Part shown: piece by piece, positions 1 through 11,850 of the stretch | How positions within the stretch are numbered: the first letter of the stretch is position 1 | Layout of the letters: every line of letters starts with the position of its first letter | Origin: Panopea generosa | Taxonomy: Eukaryota > Mollusca > Bivalvia > Adapedonta > Hiatellidae | Direction of reading: 5' to 3' | Assembly: GCA_029582155.1 (NCBI GenBank) | Contig: CM055900.1 | Span: forward strand, 45,742,236 to 45,806,235 | Length of the DNA stretch: 64,000 bases | Translations under genes and position numbers: made by a program | Notes under the pieces: model-generated | What the model was told of the DNA's origin: nothing | The model's database searches: none | Seen by the model: only the letters and a program-made list of their open reading frames with translations

Positions 1-1290
1 ATAAACCCGTTGGATCATATAAATACAGTGAATTCATATATATTTAATTTCATAAAGGGAGATAATAAAATTCACAACAACGGAATTTACGTTTTTGGGA
101 TCTTTTTCAGATGCTCATTCACAATGCATGATATGTATGTGGAGATAATTATTTGTGAATAACCAAGACATAAATGTACAGACCAGACTACGGTGAGTGC
201 GGTTAGCTACAATGCAAACCATAGATACAATATCAAGGCCTCTGCCAAACCAAATAAATTTGGTGTCGACCATGACTTATATACTATGGAATTACATGCA
301 ACACATCTGGACAGGGTGGACAAATTTACATACATGAAATGATAGCTTTATATGAGTAGGATCCAGTTAAGGATTCATGACTACTCACATGCCATATAAA
401 GGACAGATTTATAAACCCGTTGGATCATATAAATACAGTGAATTCATATATATTTAATTTCATAAAGGGAGATAATTAAATTCACAACAACGGAATTTAC
501 TATTTTTGGGATCTTTCCAGATGCTCATTCACAATGCATGATATATATATATGGAGATAATTATTTGTGAATAACCAACACATAAATGTACAGACCAGAC
601 TACGGCGAGTGCGCCTAGCTACAATGCAAACCATGGATACAATATCAAGGCCTCTGCCAAACCAAATAAATTTGGTGTCGACCATGACTTATATACTATG
701 GAATTACATGCAACACATCTGGACAGGGTGGACAAATTGACATACATGAAATGATAGCTTTATAGTAGTAGGAATAGTAGTAGGATCCAGTTAAGGATTC
801 ATGACTACTCACATGTTATATAAAGGACAGATTTATAAACCCGTTGGATCATATAAATACAGTGAATTCATATATATTTAATTTCATAAAGGGAGATAAT
901 AAAATTCACAACAACGGAATTTACGTTTTTGGGATCTTTTTCAGATGCTCATTCACAATGCATGATATGTATATGGAGATAATTATTTGTGAATAACCAA
1001 GACATAAATGTACAGACCAGACTACGGCGAGTGCGCTTAGCTACAATGCAAACCAAAGATACAATGTCAAGGCCTCTGCCAAACCAAATAAATTTGGTGT
1101 CGACCATGACTTATATACTATGGAATTACATGCAACACATCTGGACAGGGTGGACAAATTTACATACATGAAATGATAGCTTTATATGAGTAGGATCCAG
1201 TTAAGGATTTATGACTACTCACACGCTATATAAAGGACAGATTTATAAACCCGTTGGATCATATAGATACAGTGAATTCATATATATTTT
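1..1290. repeat. ~410-bp tandem satellite, three units plus a partial fourth
   Basis: The segment starting ataaacccgttggatcatat recurs at 1, 411, 835 and 1245, so units are about 410, 424 and 410 bp. The units are nearly identical, with small indels (for example an extra tagtaggaa-type insertion near 765-785). The array probably continues left of the window. Short open frames inside it are spurious. It may be a satellite or the tandem core of a larger element; no coding content was recognised. Confidence 0.9.
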
Positions 1291-1299
1291 ATATATATT

Positions 1300-2020
1300 A
1301 AATTGAACATATATATATATATATATATCCGCATTAAAGTGAAACCTATATTCTGTTGATATGTGGCTGAAACGACGGTGTGGTGTTTTTAAATTGTTTT
1401 ATTCAGTTTACGCTGTGATGGCATACCCACGACTTGTGAGGACAACTTTTAAGTTTCCAAAACAGAAACATAAAATACTAGTGTACACCAATTTCTGTTT
1501 GATAATAAATAAAGAAATCAGACCCCCGTTGTTTTACAAATTCATTAAAAGCATGTCACGGTAAATAGTCCCCTATCGGCGGTAGTGGATAAATCAAAAG
1601 TCAATGTCCTTCGATTTTCGGGTTGACACAGCGTGCAATCAGGCAATGGGATAAATAGCGACAATTACATTGCTGGAGGGCGTACTTCGCACTTCTTTAT
1701 TAGGGTTTGTGTTAAAATTGCTATATAAACATTAACATATGTTACTTTAATTAAATTTATGCAGAATACAGAATAGTTTATTTTGTGTGTTTAAGGTTTT
1801 GATTTTTTCGAGAGTAAGAAAAGATGATTATTTAAGAATTAATTGATTGTTATTGTTAACCTGTATGACTGATTGATGAGTATACTTTCGGTGAAATCAT
1901 TGAAAATGATACTAGTTGATTATATTAATAATACTAATTGTGTATTTAACTAATTAGCTTCGTGGATTCGGAGATTATACTTTCTTATTTTATTAATTAT
2001 CTATATTTAATGATCTAGAG
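1300..2020. other. Unassigned AT-rich spacer
   Basis: After a short TA-rich stretch (about 1306-1330) this region holds no exon, repeat or RNA gene that I can recognise. A 67-codon open frame at 1361-1564 has no recognisable domain. Confidence 0.4.
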
Positions 2021-2029
2021 GATTCTTAA

Positions 2030-2400
2030 TTAATTGCAGATATGTCGTGTGTTCGATTTCCCGCCCGTGATGATTGATATACGACATTGCGTCTCATTAT
2101 CATTCGTCTCTCACCGCTGATTCAAGTGGGAAAGTTATCAGTTACTGGCGGAGATGAGGTGTGCTCGAGTACTGGTTAACATTTCAGGATTCTAGGAAAC
2201 AGTGGTAAGGTAAAATGATCGTCTGTTATATAACTTCAATGAAATAAAAATGACGCTAAATATTCAATCAATCATGATTGAAGATAAATATGAAGCATAA
2301 ATTAAATAAATCAATCAATCACTCAATCAATCATAATTGTAGATAAATATGAAGCTTAAATAAATAAATCAATCAATCAATCAATCAATCAAAATTATAG
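2030..2400 (+). repeat. SINE-like element with TCAATCAA tail
   Basis: A tRNA-B-box-like stretch (gtgttcgatttcccgc, near 2050) is followed by a body shared with 57205-57500 (both contain the order ctcaccnctgat, aagtggnaaagttatc, gatcgtctnttag, acgct-aatat) and by tandem (ATCA/TCAA)n at about 2262-2390. Two dispersed copies with a tRNA-like head and a simple-repeat tail are typical of a SINE. The family name is not recognised. Confidence 0.6.
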
Positions 2401-3469
2401 ACAGATATGAAGAATTTATTAACCGTATGCAGACGTATATAAAATTATTATAAGATAATCACCGCCCAAACAGGCCTAACTGGTTTAGACAATTTGGGTT
2501 CATTACATATGAATTAAATTGAGTGTAGATATTGTTATTAAATCAGTACATAAGGCCAAACATTGCTCTTATATAGCGCTAATAGTATTTATAAGTGAAG
2601 TTTTAACCGGTATGTAAGCCTTAAGTGGATAATACATTCGTTTGTGTATGGTTACGATGATATATCTTTATTACCGTATTGCTATCGTATGTAATCTTAT
2701 AAAAAGCGTATCGACAGTAATGGTCATTATGCACTATTAACAAACTAACTGATGCCATTTAATATTAAATATTAAATATTGTTCGTAGTACTTATAATTC
2801 AATGTTTTAAACAGCAATAAGTGTAATAATATCGATGACCAGTCAAGTTCTTATTTACCGTCGCGCTTTAAACTTGTCATTTTGGCGAGCATATATCGAT
2901 GACCAGATCACACCGCTCATAATTATGAAATGTGAATTCAAGTGCACCTGCTAACCGTTCTGGTAGATGATACGATAAACGCTTAGATTATCCAATCAGC
3001 AACTAAATTGCTTGTTTAATAGTTACCGTTTAGCGATCGTTTACTAAGCGTTTCCGAAGCGTTCGGCTCGGTAATGGTATTGTTTCCAGTGCCCTGCGAT
3101 AGGAGGTAAGTCACACATGCTCAACTGATAGCAACAATTTCTTAAACACGATGTTTGATTCTACAAATATATTACAAAATCCATTAAACATTATGAGAAA
3201 TTCAGCTGCGTTGTAAAAATTTTAAACGGATATGTACATTTCTCTAATAAATCATTTGTATTTTTATAATATGTTTTGCCTCATGGCTATCAACTGAGCA
3301 AGGGCACCACAAACCATTTTCAAGATAAAAATGTGCATGTTAATGGAGTTTTCATTTTAATACATATATCATTACATCAATCATACTTCATTCAAGTAAC
3401 AAAAAAAAAAAGATTATTTTTACTTTACCGCTAGAAAAATTGCATAAGTTGCGGAAACAATCAATTTAA

Positions 3470-3960
3470 ACACTTTTGACTAATGAAAGGGCCACAACTC
3501 TGAAGAGAATTGGCTGATTATCGAACTTGGCTCAGATTTTATAGAGATACACACTTTGTATAAGTTGGTTTCAGTTCAGATAAAGAATAATCTAGTTATT
3601 GAGCGGAAACGGTAAATTTTAGCATTTTTGACTAATTAAAGGGCCATAACTCTAAATATAAAAGTATGAATTGCCTGGTTATTAAACTTGGCCTAGATTT
3701 TATAGAGATTTATACTTTGTGTAAGTTTGCTTCAGTTCTGATAAAGAATAATCTAGTTATAGAGCGGAAACTGTAAACTATAGCATTTTTTACTTGTTAA
3801 AGGGCCATTACTTTAAAGTCTGAATTGGCTGGTTATTGAACTTGGCCTAGATTTTTATAGAGATACACACTTTGTTAAGTTTGGTTTAGTTCTGATGAAA
3901 ATACTCTAGTTATTGAACGGAAACGGAAAACAATGAGTGGTTGCTTAGATATTTAACCTG
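3470..3960. repeat. ~155-bp tandem repeat, three degenerate units
   Basis: The unit beginning 'actaatgaaagggccacaac' and continuing through 'gaacttggc...attttatagagata', 'cactttgt', 'aataatctagttat' and 'gagcggaaac' recurs at about 3477, 3629 and 3788. The aagggccataactct motif belongs to a dispersed repeat family that is also present at 34540-34850 and 47960-49630. Confidence 0.75.
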
Positions 3961-4009
3961 ATAAAAAACTTTTAACATGAAAAATAAAGTCTGAAAAGAG
4001 CCAGAACAC

Positions 4010-4215
4010 TGCCAATATGCAACCCAGAGTTATGTTTCTAGTCTCTCTGTGTTCCATTGATGATGCTTGACACACATGTGCAGTTTCATTCATATCCAAT
4101 GAACGGTTGCATAGATATATTACCTGATAAAAATATTAACCAGGAAAATCAACGCCGACACCGGGGCGAGTGCAATACCCCCACCACCCCTATTCTACGA
4201 ATAGTCGAGCTAAAA
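4010..4215 (+). repeat. Copy of dispersed repeat (cataactct / cgagtgcaatacccc family)
   Basis: This matches units in the 47960-49630 array: 'acccagagttatg', 'tgatgatgct', 'catatccaatga', 'agatatattacctgataaaa', then a GC-rich 'cgacaccggggcgagtgcaa' and 'attctacgaatagtcgagct'. It lies just downstream of the last exon of gene A. The sequence that follows (4220-4430) is homologous to 49635-49830, downstream of gene C, so it is part of the duplicated 3' flank. Confidence 0.7.
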
Positions 4216-4797
4216 ACAAACGCACTTTGAATAATTATTTATTAATAATATTCAAAGTATTTACCAGTTTGTTTAAATATGTTTGCTGAAATATTTTATG
4301 AAAGCTAATATATCGATGTACAGGAGATTAAACTTTAGTAGGAATTAGCTTTCATACAAAATGTAACATTGATACAACGTTATAAATGAGGCTGGCTTTA
4401 AAGAAACACACTGTAATCTTTGATTCAATTTTAAGTTCTATTCACATATCAATCAATATTTAAATATACGATAGAATAAGTCTTTGGACATCATAGACAC
4501 CGAGTATCTTTATATAAAGCAATGGCAAGTATAACAATTTCTCGTTCTGTTTTAGGTCGAACAGGAACATAAGTATATGGTAATAATAATAAAATTAATA
4601 ATTATAAATGATAAAATAAACATCTAAAAATTGATACAAAATAAAATTTAATAATAATAATTATAATTGTTCAATTATAAGTGAATAACAAATATATAAG
4701 TATATAACGACAAACAGGCAAGACAATGCAATAAGCTGTTTAATGACAATATGAGTGCATTTGTTCAAATCCGAAGAATTTTGGTTGAATTGCCACA

Positions 4798-5407
4798 TCA
4801 TACATGTACACCAACGATAGAATTGATATTACCATGTGAGTAAGCATCATTGATTGACAACTCTTCCATGGCGTTGGTGCTGTTGTCCATCCTCTCATAG
4901 TCGGCGTCTCCACGGTCACACTTGTTGTTTATACCGACATTTAATTTTGCATACACGTTATCTGTTTGTTTGCTGGTGTTGCGAGTTAAGGCAATATGGC
5001 TATATTCAGAAGTTGAGGCATCCGTCGCTTTACAAGCAACAGTTTCGTCTTGAGTTATGTTACAAGAGTCGTATTCGTTTTCATCAACGCGTCGAGGAGA
5101 TGTAAATACCTTGGTTTTATTGTTTGGATACGTTATAGTATGACTATAAGTGTCGTCAGTTGTTCTGAGCGTGCTGTACGCGTTTTCGGTTGTAACTGCT
5201 ACGGTTACTACTTTAGAAGTAGACGCAGTTGTATCATAGGCGCCTTCATCTTGATTGGTGGCTCTCCTTACGTCAATATCCATGGCTACGTCATAGTCAT
5301 ACGTAAGGTTCACGTCTGGAATTGCGTACATACAGTTTTCATCAGTATTCAAGCTTTTCTTTGTGTCATTGCTTATGGGAGTTTCCTTCTCACTAAGTTG
5401 ATGTTTG
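4798..5407 (-). CDS. Gene A exon 10: tyrosine-rich cytoplasmic tail
   Basis: Acceptor TTATTTCAG|CAAAC, 610 bases ending at TGA (4798-4800). The tail is acidic and Thr/Asn-rich, with 12 tyrosines (residues 390, 399, 401, 420, 440, 450, 456, 475, 498, 515, 533, 552). YSTL (440), YSHI (498, in S-x-Y-x-x-I, ITIM-like) and YAKL (515) fit the general YxxL/I form. YSHI and YAKL are 13 residues apart, wider than a classic ITAM. These motifs suggest SH2-domain docking or YxxØ sorting; neither is proven. Confidence 0.85.
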
Positions 5408-8400
5408 CTGAAATAAGGAGTAGTATGTGTAACATTTATATATTAAATTAACGACTGTATCATTTGATTCTTTTGCCATGTAATATATACTAGAAAGTAG
5501 ACATCAACAAGCAAGACTAATCTCTATACGATAACGTCGGCGCCAACATACACACCCCAGGACTCCAGGACTAATCTCTGTACAATATCATCGACGCCAA
5601 CATACACACCCCAGGACTCCTTGACTAATCTCTGTACGATACCATCGACACCAACATACAAATCCAAGGACTCCATGACTAATCTCTGTACAATACCATC
5701 CACGCCAACATACACACCCAAGAACCCCATGACTAATCTCTGTACAATACCATCGACGCCAACATACACACCCCAGGACTCCATGACTAATATCTATACA
5801 ATACAAGCGACGCTTACATACACACCGCAGGACCCCATGACTAATGTCTGTACAATACCATTGACGCCAATACCCACATCCCAGGACTCCAAGACTTATC
5901 TCTATAAAATACCATCGACGCCAATATACCCCAGGACTCCATGACTAATCTCTGTACAATACCATCGACGCCAACATACACACCCCAGGACTCCATGACT
6001 AATATCTGTACAATACCATCGACGCCAACATACAAACCCCAGGACCCCATGACTAATCTATATAAAATACCATCGACGCCAACATACACACCCCAGGACT
6101 CCATGGCTAATCTCTGTACAATACCGTCGCGGCAAATATACACACTCCAGGACTCCATGACAAATCTTTGTACAATACCATCGACGCTAACATACACACC
6201 TCAGGACTCCATGACTAATCTCTGTACTGTACCATCGATGCCAACATACAAATCCCAGGACTCCAAAACAAACCAACACCACAACTGCCACCACGATGCC
6301 GATGTATATTCCAACTGAAAGTATTGATGATATACCATTAATTCTAACTATTTCTCTTTATATTTTGAAATATACTAGGGGTGTTTTATAAATAATGCAA
6401 TTTACCATGTAATTATTTACTTTCAGTCTTTTTATTCAATTCTGAAAACATGTTTGATAGACCGCAATGAGTATACGTCTCAGGTACTGGCAAACAGCAG
6501 ATCCAAGTGAAAGCTTTCCGCGAAGCACAGCGTCTCCCAGCGTGAATCGATTTCAGCCGAGGGAACAGTAAATAGTCACAAGGTGCCATGTCTGGCGAAT
6601 AAGGTGGATGCTCCAACACTCGCACTGTTTCCCTGTTCAAATAATACTTCACAATATGAGCCAAATGTGAGGATGTGTTCATGAAGGAGCGAAACGTACT
6701 TAATGCCGTATTTTGGTCGATGCGCCTTGAAGTATGTGTTCAGTTTCTTAAAAAAACAACGATTTTATAGAATATAGAATTAGGCAGTCACACTTCTACC
6801 TTGGGAACAGGCACTTGTATTGAGAAGAAAATACAGTACACCACATTCTTCTCTGTTGCAGTTCGTTAGGCAATAACCGGCCTTTTGGCATGTTTCGTAG
6901 CCCATGCACGATTCTAACACATTCATTGTGGCTCCAAAAATGTACCCAAATGTCATCACCAGATATTAAGTCATAAAACACCTTATTGTCACATTTCGGG
7001 TACAACTTCAACAATTGTCTGGCCTTTTTAACACGTTGCTGTTTCTGCTTTTTTTTTCACAAATGGTGTATCTTTTTAACAAGTAGGATTTTGCGTAAAA
7101 TGAAATAAACTCGTGCCAGTGGTATCCCTGATCGACGGACGAGATCACGTAGAGTTAACGGAACAACGTTCTCTATTAAATTCTTAATTAAATGAACATA
7201 TTTCTTAGTCGCTGCTGATTTTGAACGTCAACAATGTCCAAGGTATTTTTTAGTGCTTCCTCTCAGATTTGAACCGAGATATCCACCTCCTAACTATACT
7301 ATGAGACATTTCATTATGCCCATATATATCACAAATTTTATTGAAAATGTTTTTGTAATAATTGCATTTATTTACATAGCTTGAATGTATGATCGATTTT
7401 GTAGCCACTTTTCAGAACGTTTTCAAACCGTTTTTGTATGCAGTGGTATCAAGCTACCTATTTAAAAATGGTTCAATATATATGTACAAAACTTCACGCA
7501 AGACTAGATAAATGATTGAACATGTATTATAACCGGTTTAACTGGCTGTAGTGCACGTGTATTTCGAGATTTCGTGACGGTTGCATTATTCATAAAACAC
7601 CCTCGTATTCAAGAAATGTTACTCTACACAAGCATATTAATATTAAGTATTGTCTCAAATTTAGTTGCTATCAAATTAAGTTGATATGCGATTCACAGAT
7701 CTTTTAATGTTTAAGGGGTATGATCTTGAAAAGTTTTACTGATATAATTATTTTTACTTAGGACAGGATACTTACCTTTGCTAGTCTTTTCAGTGTACGG
7801 CGAAAACGTACTTATGGTTGGCTGTATACTGCCTGCATAATAATATGATACTTGCTTGATTCATTCATGCATATACTATCTGATGTTAAATCATCTGATG
7901 TTTTTTTCATTATACAGTTTGCAATATTAGGCTGTTTATAATATATTTTACTGGCTCATGAAGATCATGTAGATGAAAACAATATCATATTTAATCACAG
8001 AAATGATATTTGTATTACTTGCTGTGCAGTACATCGACAGCAGCTTTTGATAACTTAATACGGCGGGTAATATTTGGTTGGTCGAGAATAACGTTGCCTC
8101 TTTTGAACAACTCGATTATACATATTACAATTCAGAGTTGTTCGATAATGAATATAAATGTTTTACAAAATAAAATGTTTGTTGTATGTATATGTATAGA
8201 AGTAAATATCAATTTTAGATACTTCACTTGTGTTCATGTCACACGGTCAGCTCACCATACTTAACAGTTTATATATTTGTTTAATGTTGTATACGTTTAA
8301 TCAGAGACATAGACGTATGACACTCGTTTAATGTAATAGATTCGTATTGTCTTCCATCTAGATATCGTGTATTTGTTTCTCTTAATTATTTATTATATAG

Positions 8401-11400
8401 CATCATTTATTTTTCATCATTCATTCCATGTATGTAGTATTCATGTCATTCATACAGTTTTGTTGTCTAACTATAATACTCTAAAACCTTATTACTAACA
8501 ACTCTAGTCGGACCTCAGAGTGTATCTTCTCGCTAAATATTTTTCACGCATGCGTACATTAGAAATACACTGAAACTATTTTATAATTCCATGCCTTCCG
8601 TTCTTTACAGGTAATTATTATGTGAATTATAATTATGGCTTAACGTATTGCTATAATTGTTTATGTATGCGCACATAAGAAATACATTGAAATGGCGGGA
8701 GCTGTCGTGTCAGTTTATTAGCTCCAGCTATTTTCTAGTTTATGCCTTCTGTACTTTACAGATCGTCCTATAACCCCATAAGAGAATCCACGGAGCATAT
8801 ACGATATACAGATACAACGTATATAAAACAGCCGTGACATTTATATACCGTTTAATCAAAATTCCTTAGCTAAAACAATTAAATCATTGCACAATTCCAT
8901 GATGTAAATGGTTACCATTAGTACAGAGCGCCTTCCCTAATGAGTCGTCCTCTGTGATAAATCGAACATGGTAATTGTTGTCTCCTGTCACTTCTATGTA
9001 GCCGAACAGTGTGGGGCTACTTGTGTCTACAAATACAGTTAGTATACCAACAAGTTAATGCATTACTGTATACATAATATAGTCATTTAATATCAAATAT
9101 GATCCGTTTCAACAAAACATATACATATAACACATTTTTGCTATATATCCAATGTGAGTTTCGGCATCCACGACAAAACATACACATATAACGCCATATT
9201 TTGCTATATATGATCCAATGTGAAACGCGGCATCTACGACAAAACATATACATATAACACATGAATTGCTATATATTCAATGTGAGACGCGTCATTCATG
9301 ACAAAACATATACATATAACACCATATTTTGCTATATATCCAATGTGAAACGCGACATTCACGACAAAACATATACAATTTTATTATACATAAAACAATT
9401 TTTGCTATATAGTCATTGTGAGACGTGTCATCAATGACACCATAAACATAACATGATATTGAATAATCATTAGTATTGCAATGCAAACATACTTGATAAC
9501 ATGATTCACCGTTACGGAACGGTCAAGTGCAAAATCGCCATACTTGGGAGCTTAAATACCCAAAGACATGAACATTATTATGTATATGTTATTATAAATG
9601 AAAATATCTTGTCACTTCGAATATAATAAAAAAGATCAAAACAGTTAATTAAGTTACGTATGACTCTAACAAGAAATGAACCGCATTATTGTGTTGCTAT
9701 AGCCACCGGTAGACTTAATATAGATACATAAATTGACTGTAAACATATTTACAGCTTGACAAACACAATATACACGCCCAACATTATTTATACCGCGGTT
9801 ATTTATTGTTTTATCTTAACAGAGTATATAAATATAGTCATATATTTAATATGTTGTAAAGTCGAAATAGAAAACAAATGTACAGTTTTAACAACTTATA
9901 TTTTTATGAAGATGTATATGCAGATTGTTTCTTGATTTAGATGTTAAGCATGAAGTCATCACAATTCACACGCGACGCACGCCACAAGCACGTACGCACG
10001 TACGCACGCATGGGAAGTGACAACAATTGTAACCGATCTTGAACTATCGGTGGTAAACGTTACATGATGCTTAAACCTTGGTTAAAGTTGTACCAATATC
10101 ATGATCTCTCGTTGCAACATTGCCATCTCTAACGCAAGCCTAACTGATACATACGTGTTTTCTTTTCAACTACATAGCTCCTCAAAAGTCCAGTCCACAC
10201 ATCGCCTTTGTCCATCGATGAGGAGTTCTGTGTTTGGTCAAACTGGGCGTTATATTTCGCAGGATATTTGTTCTTAACAAAACATATATAAGAAGCTTCA
10301 CGCCATTTATCAGCGCGTTCGTCTTTATAGACAGTTGCTTCTGCATTGGCCTTTAAGTATTCTGAAATGATAGGCATATTGAAACCAAGAAACTTATACT
10401 AAATGCATGTTGCAAACTTACCTGGATATTGTATCTGGTGGTAAAATGGAATGGTGTATGATATAACAATAGAGTGAGACAATCGTTTCTACACTCGCTA
10501 TGATGTTTACACGAATAACGGTCAAGTTGGTCTAAGACCGGATTTTATCATATGCAAATATTTGGACAATATCCAAACTGTAGCTTAATCTTGTACTGTA
10601 AGTTAAAATACATAAAACATAATAACTAATATACATATAAAATAAACAATCAACATTCTTAAAACACGTAAACAGTAGTCCAAAATAAAACGACGAAACG
10701 CGTGGACGTGTGGCTTTTATTTATAAATCATTTGAATATAATGTGGATTCTGATTTAAAATCTGAAACTAACCGATAAAATAAACACGTGAAAAGAAGCC
10801 AACTGATCTTCCATAGGAAGCCAAACGTTGTTATCTCCCTTTGAATTTATTTCTGGAAAGGCAGTCACTAGTGTTGTATAGATTCAACGATTTTCAAACT
10901 TGATAACATTAACATATTTCAGTATATTTGTTAAGGATTTTATGACGAAATTCTATATTTAAAGCTAAGTACGTTTATAATATATATATATATATATTTG
11001 TATCTTAAAATAAACAAATTTGCTAATATAGCAAAATTGCTGATGGACGCTGTGCTAACGATATGACAATGGACAATGACAAATAGTTTATTTGCTTTAA
11101 GGCCACCAGCCCTTGCAACATGTTTTTTTTATACAAATAAATGTTAACCAAACAGTACGTGAGATTTCAAGATTACACGAAGTATTACTTTATTTATACG
11201 CAGTTATACAAGCATAAAACAGAACTATTATATCATAGTAGATATACATTAATGTATAGCTTAACTAGTTACAAATATAACTTATTTTCGTCTTTTAAAG
11301 GCATAATGGAAATAAGTTGCTACAGATTTTATCAAACTGTCATTTTGTGATATACAAAATCACTCTGACTGTATGGTATAGAACAATGCCAGTGTGAGTT

Positions 11401-11797
11401 TGAAGAGAGGTCACGTCAACTTTGAAACTATTTCACTCGTTGGAAGTACATGTGCAATAAGGACAATTTCGAAACTGTCTATAAGAATGTGGATTAATGC
11501 TATTTTCAAGACATTACAGATAGTTTGTTGATAGAAAACTCTAATTGTAAAATATCAATGGTTTAAGTAACATGTTTATATAAATATACTTCATACCCGA
11601 CCTAGCAGTCTCACATATGTGTATTCCTAAACATGCTTGCGGCATATAAAATCACATTTTTTTTATTTTTACTTTCGTAAATATATAGTGGTATATTTCT
11701 TATACCATATAGTTTATATCTTTTAAAATACAAGTAGTATATACTATGATTGGATAAACGAAATTAATTATGAACATATTGAGCATACTTGTTCGTA

Positions 11798-11850
<53 letters not shown>

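Noticed and set aside
989..1171. 60-codon open frame in the satellite
   Set aside because: It recurs only as part of the repeat unit, with different stops in other units; no domain.
5841..6318. Open frames of 118-125 codons with 18-residue repeats on both strands
   Set aside because: These are by-products of the 54-bp minisatellite. On the minus strand the frame continuing from the transmembrane exon stops in the second unit.
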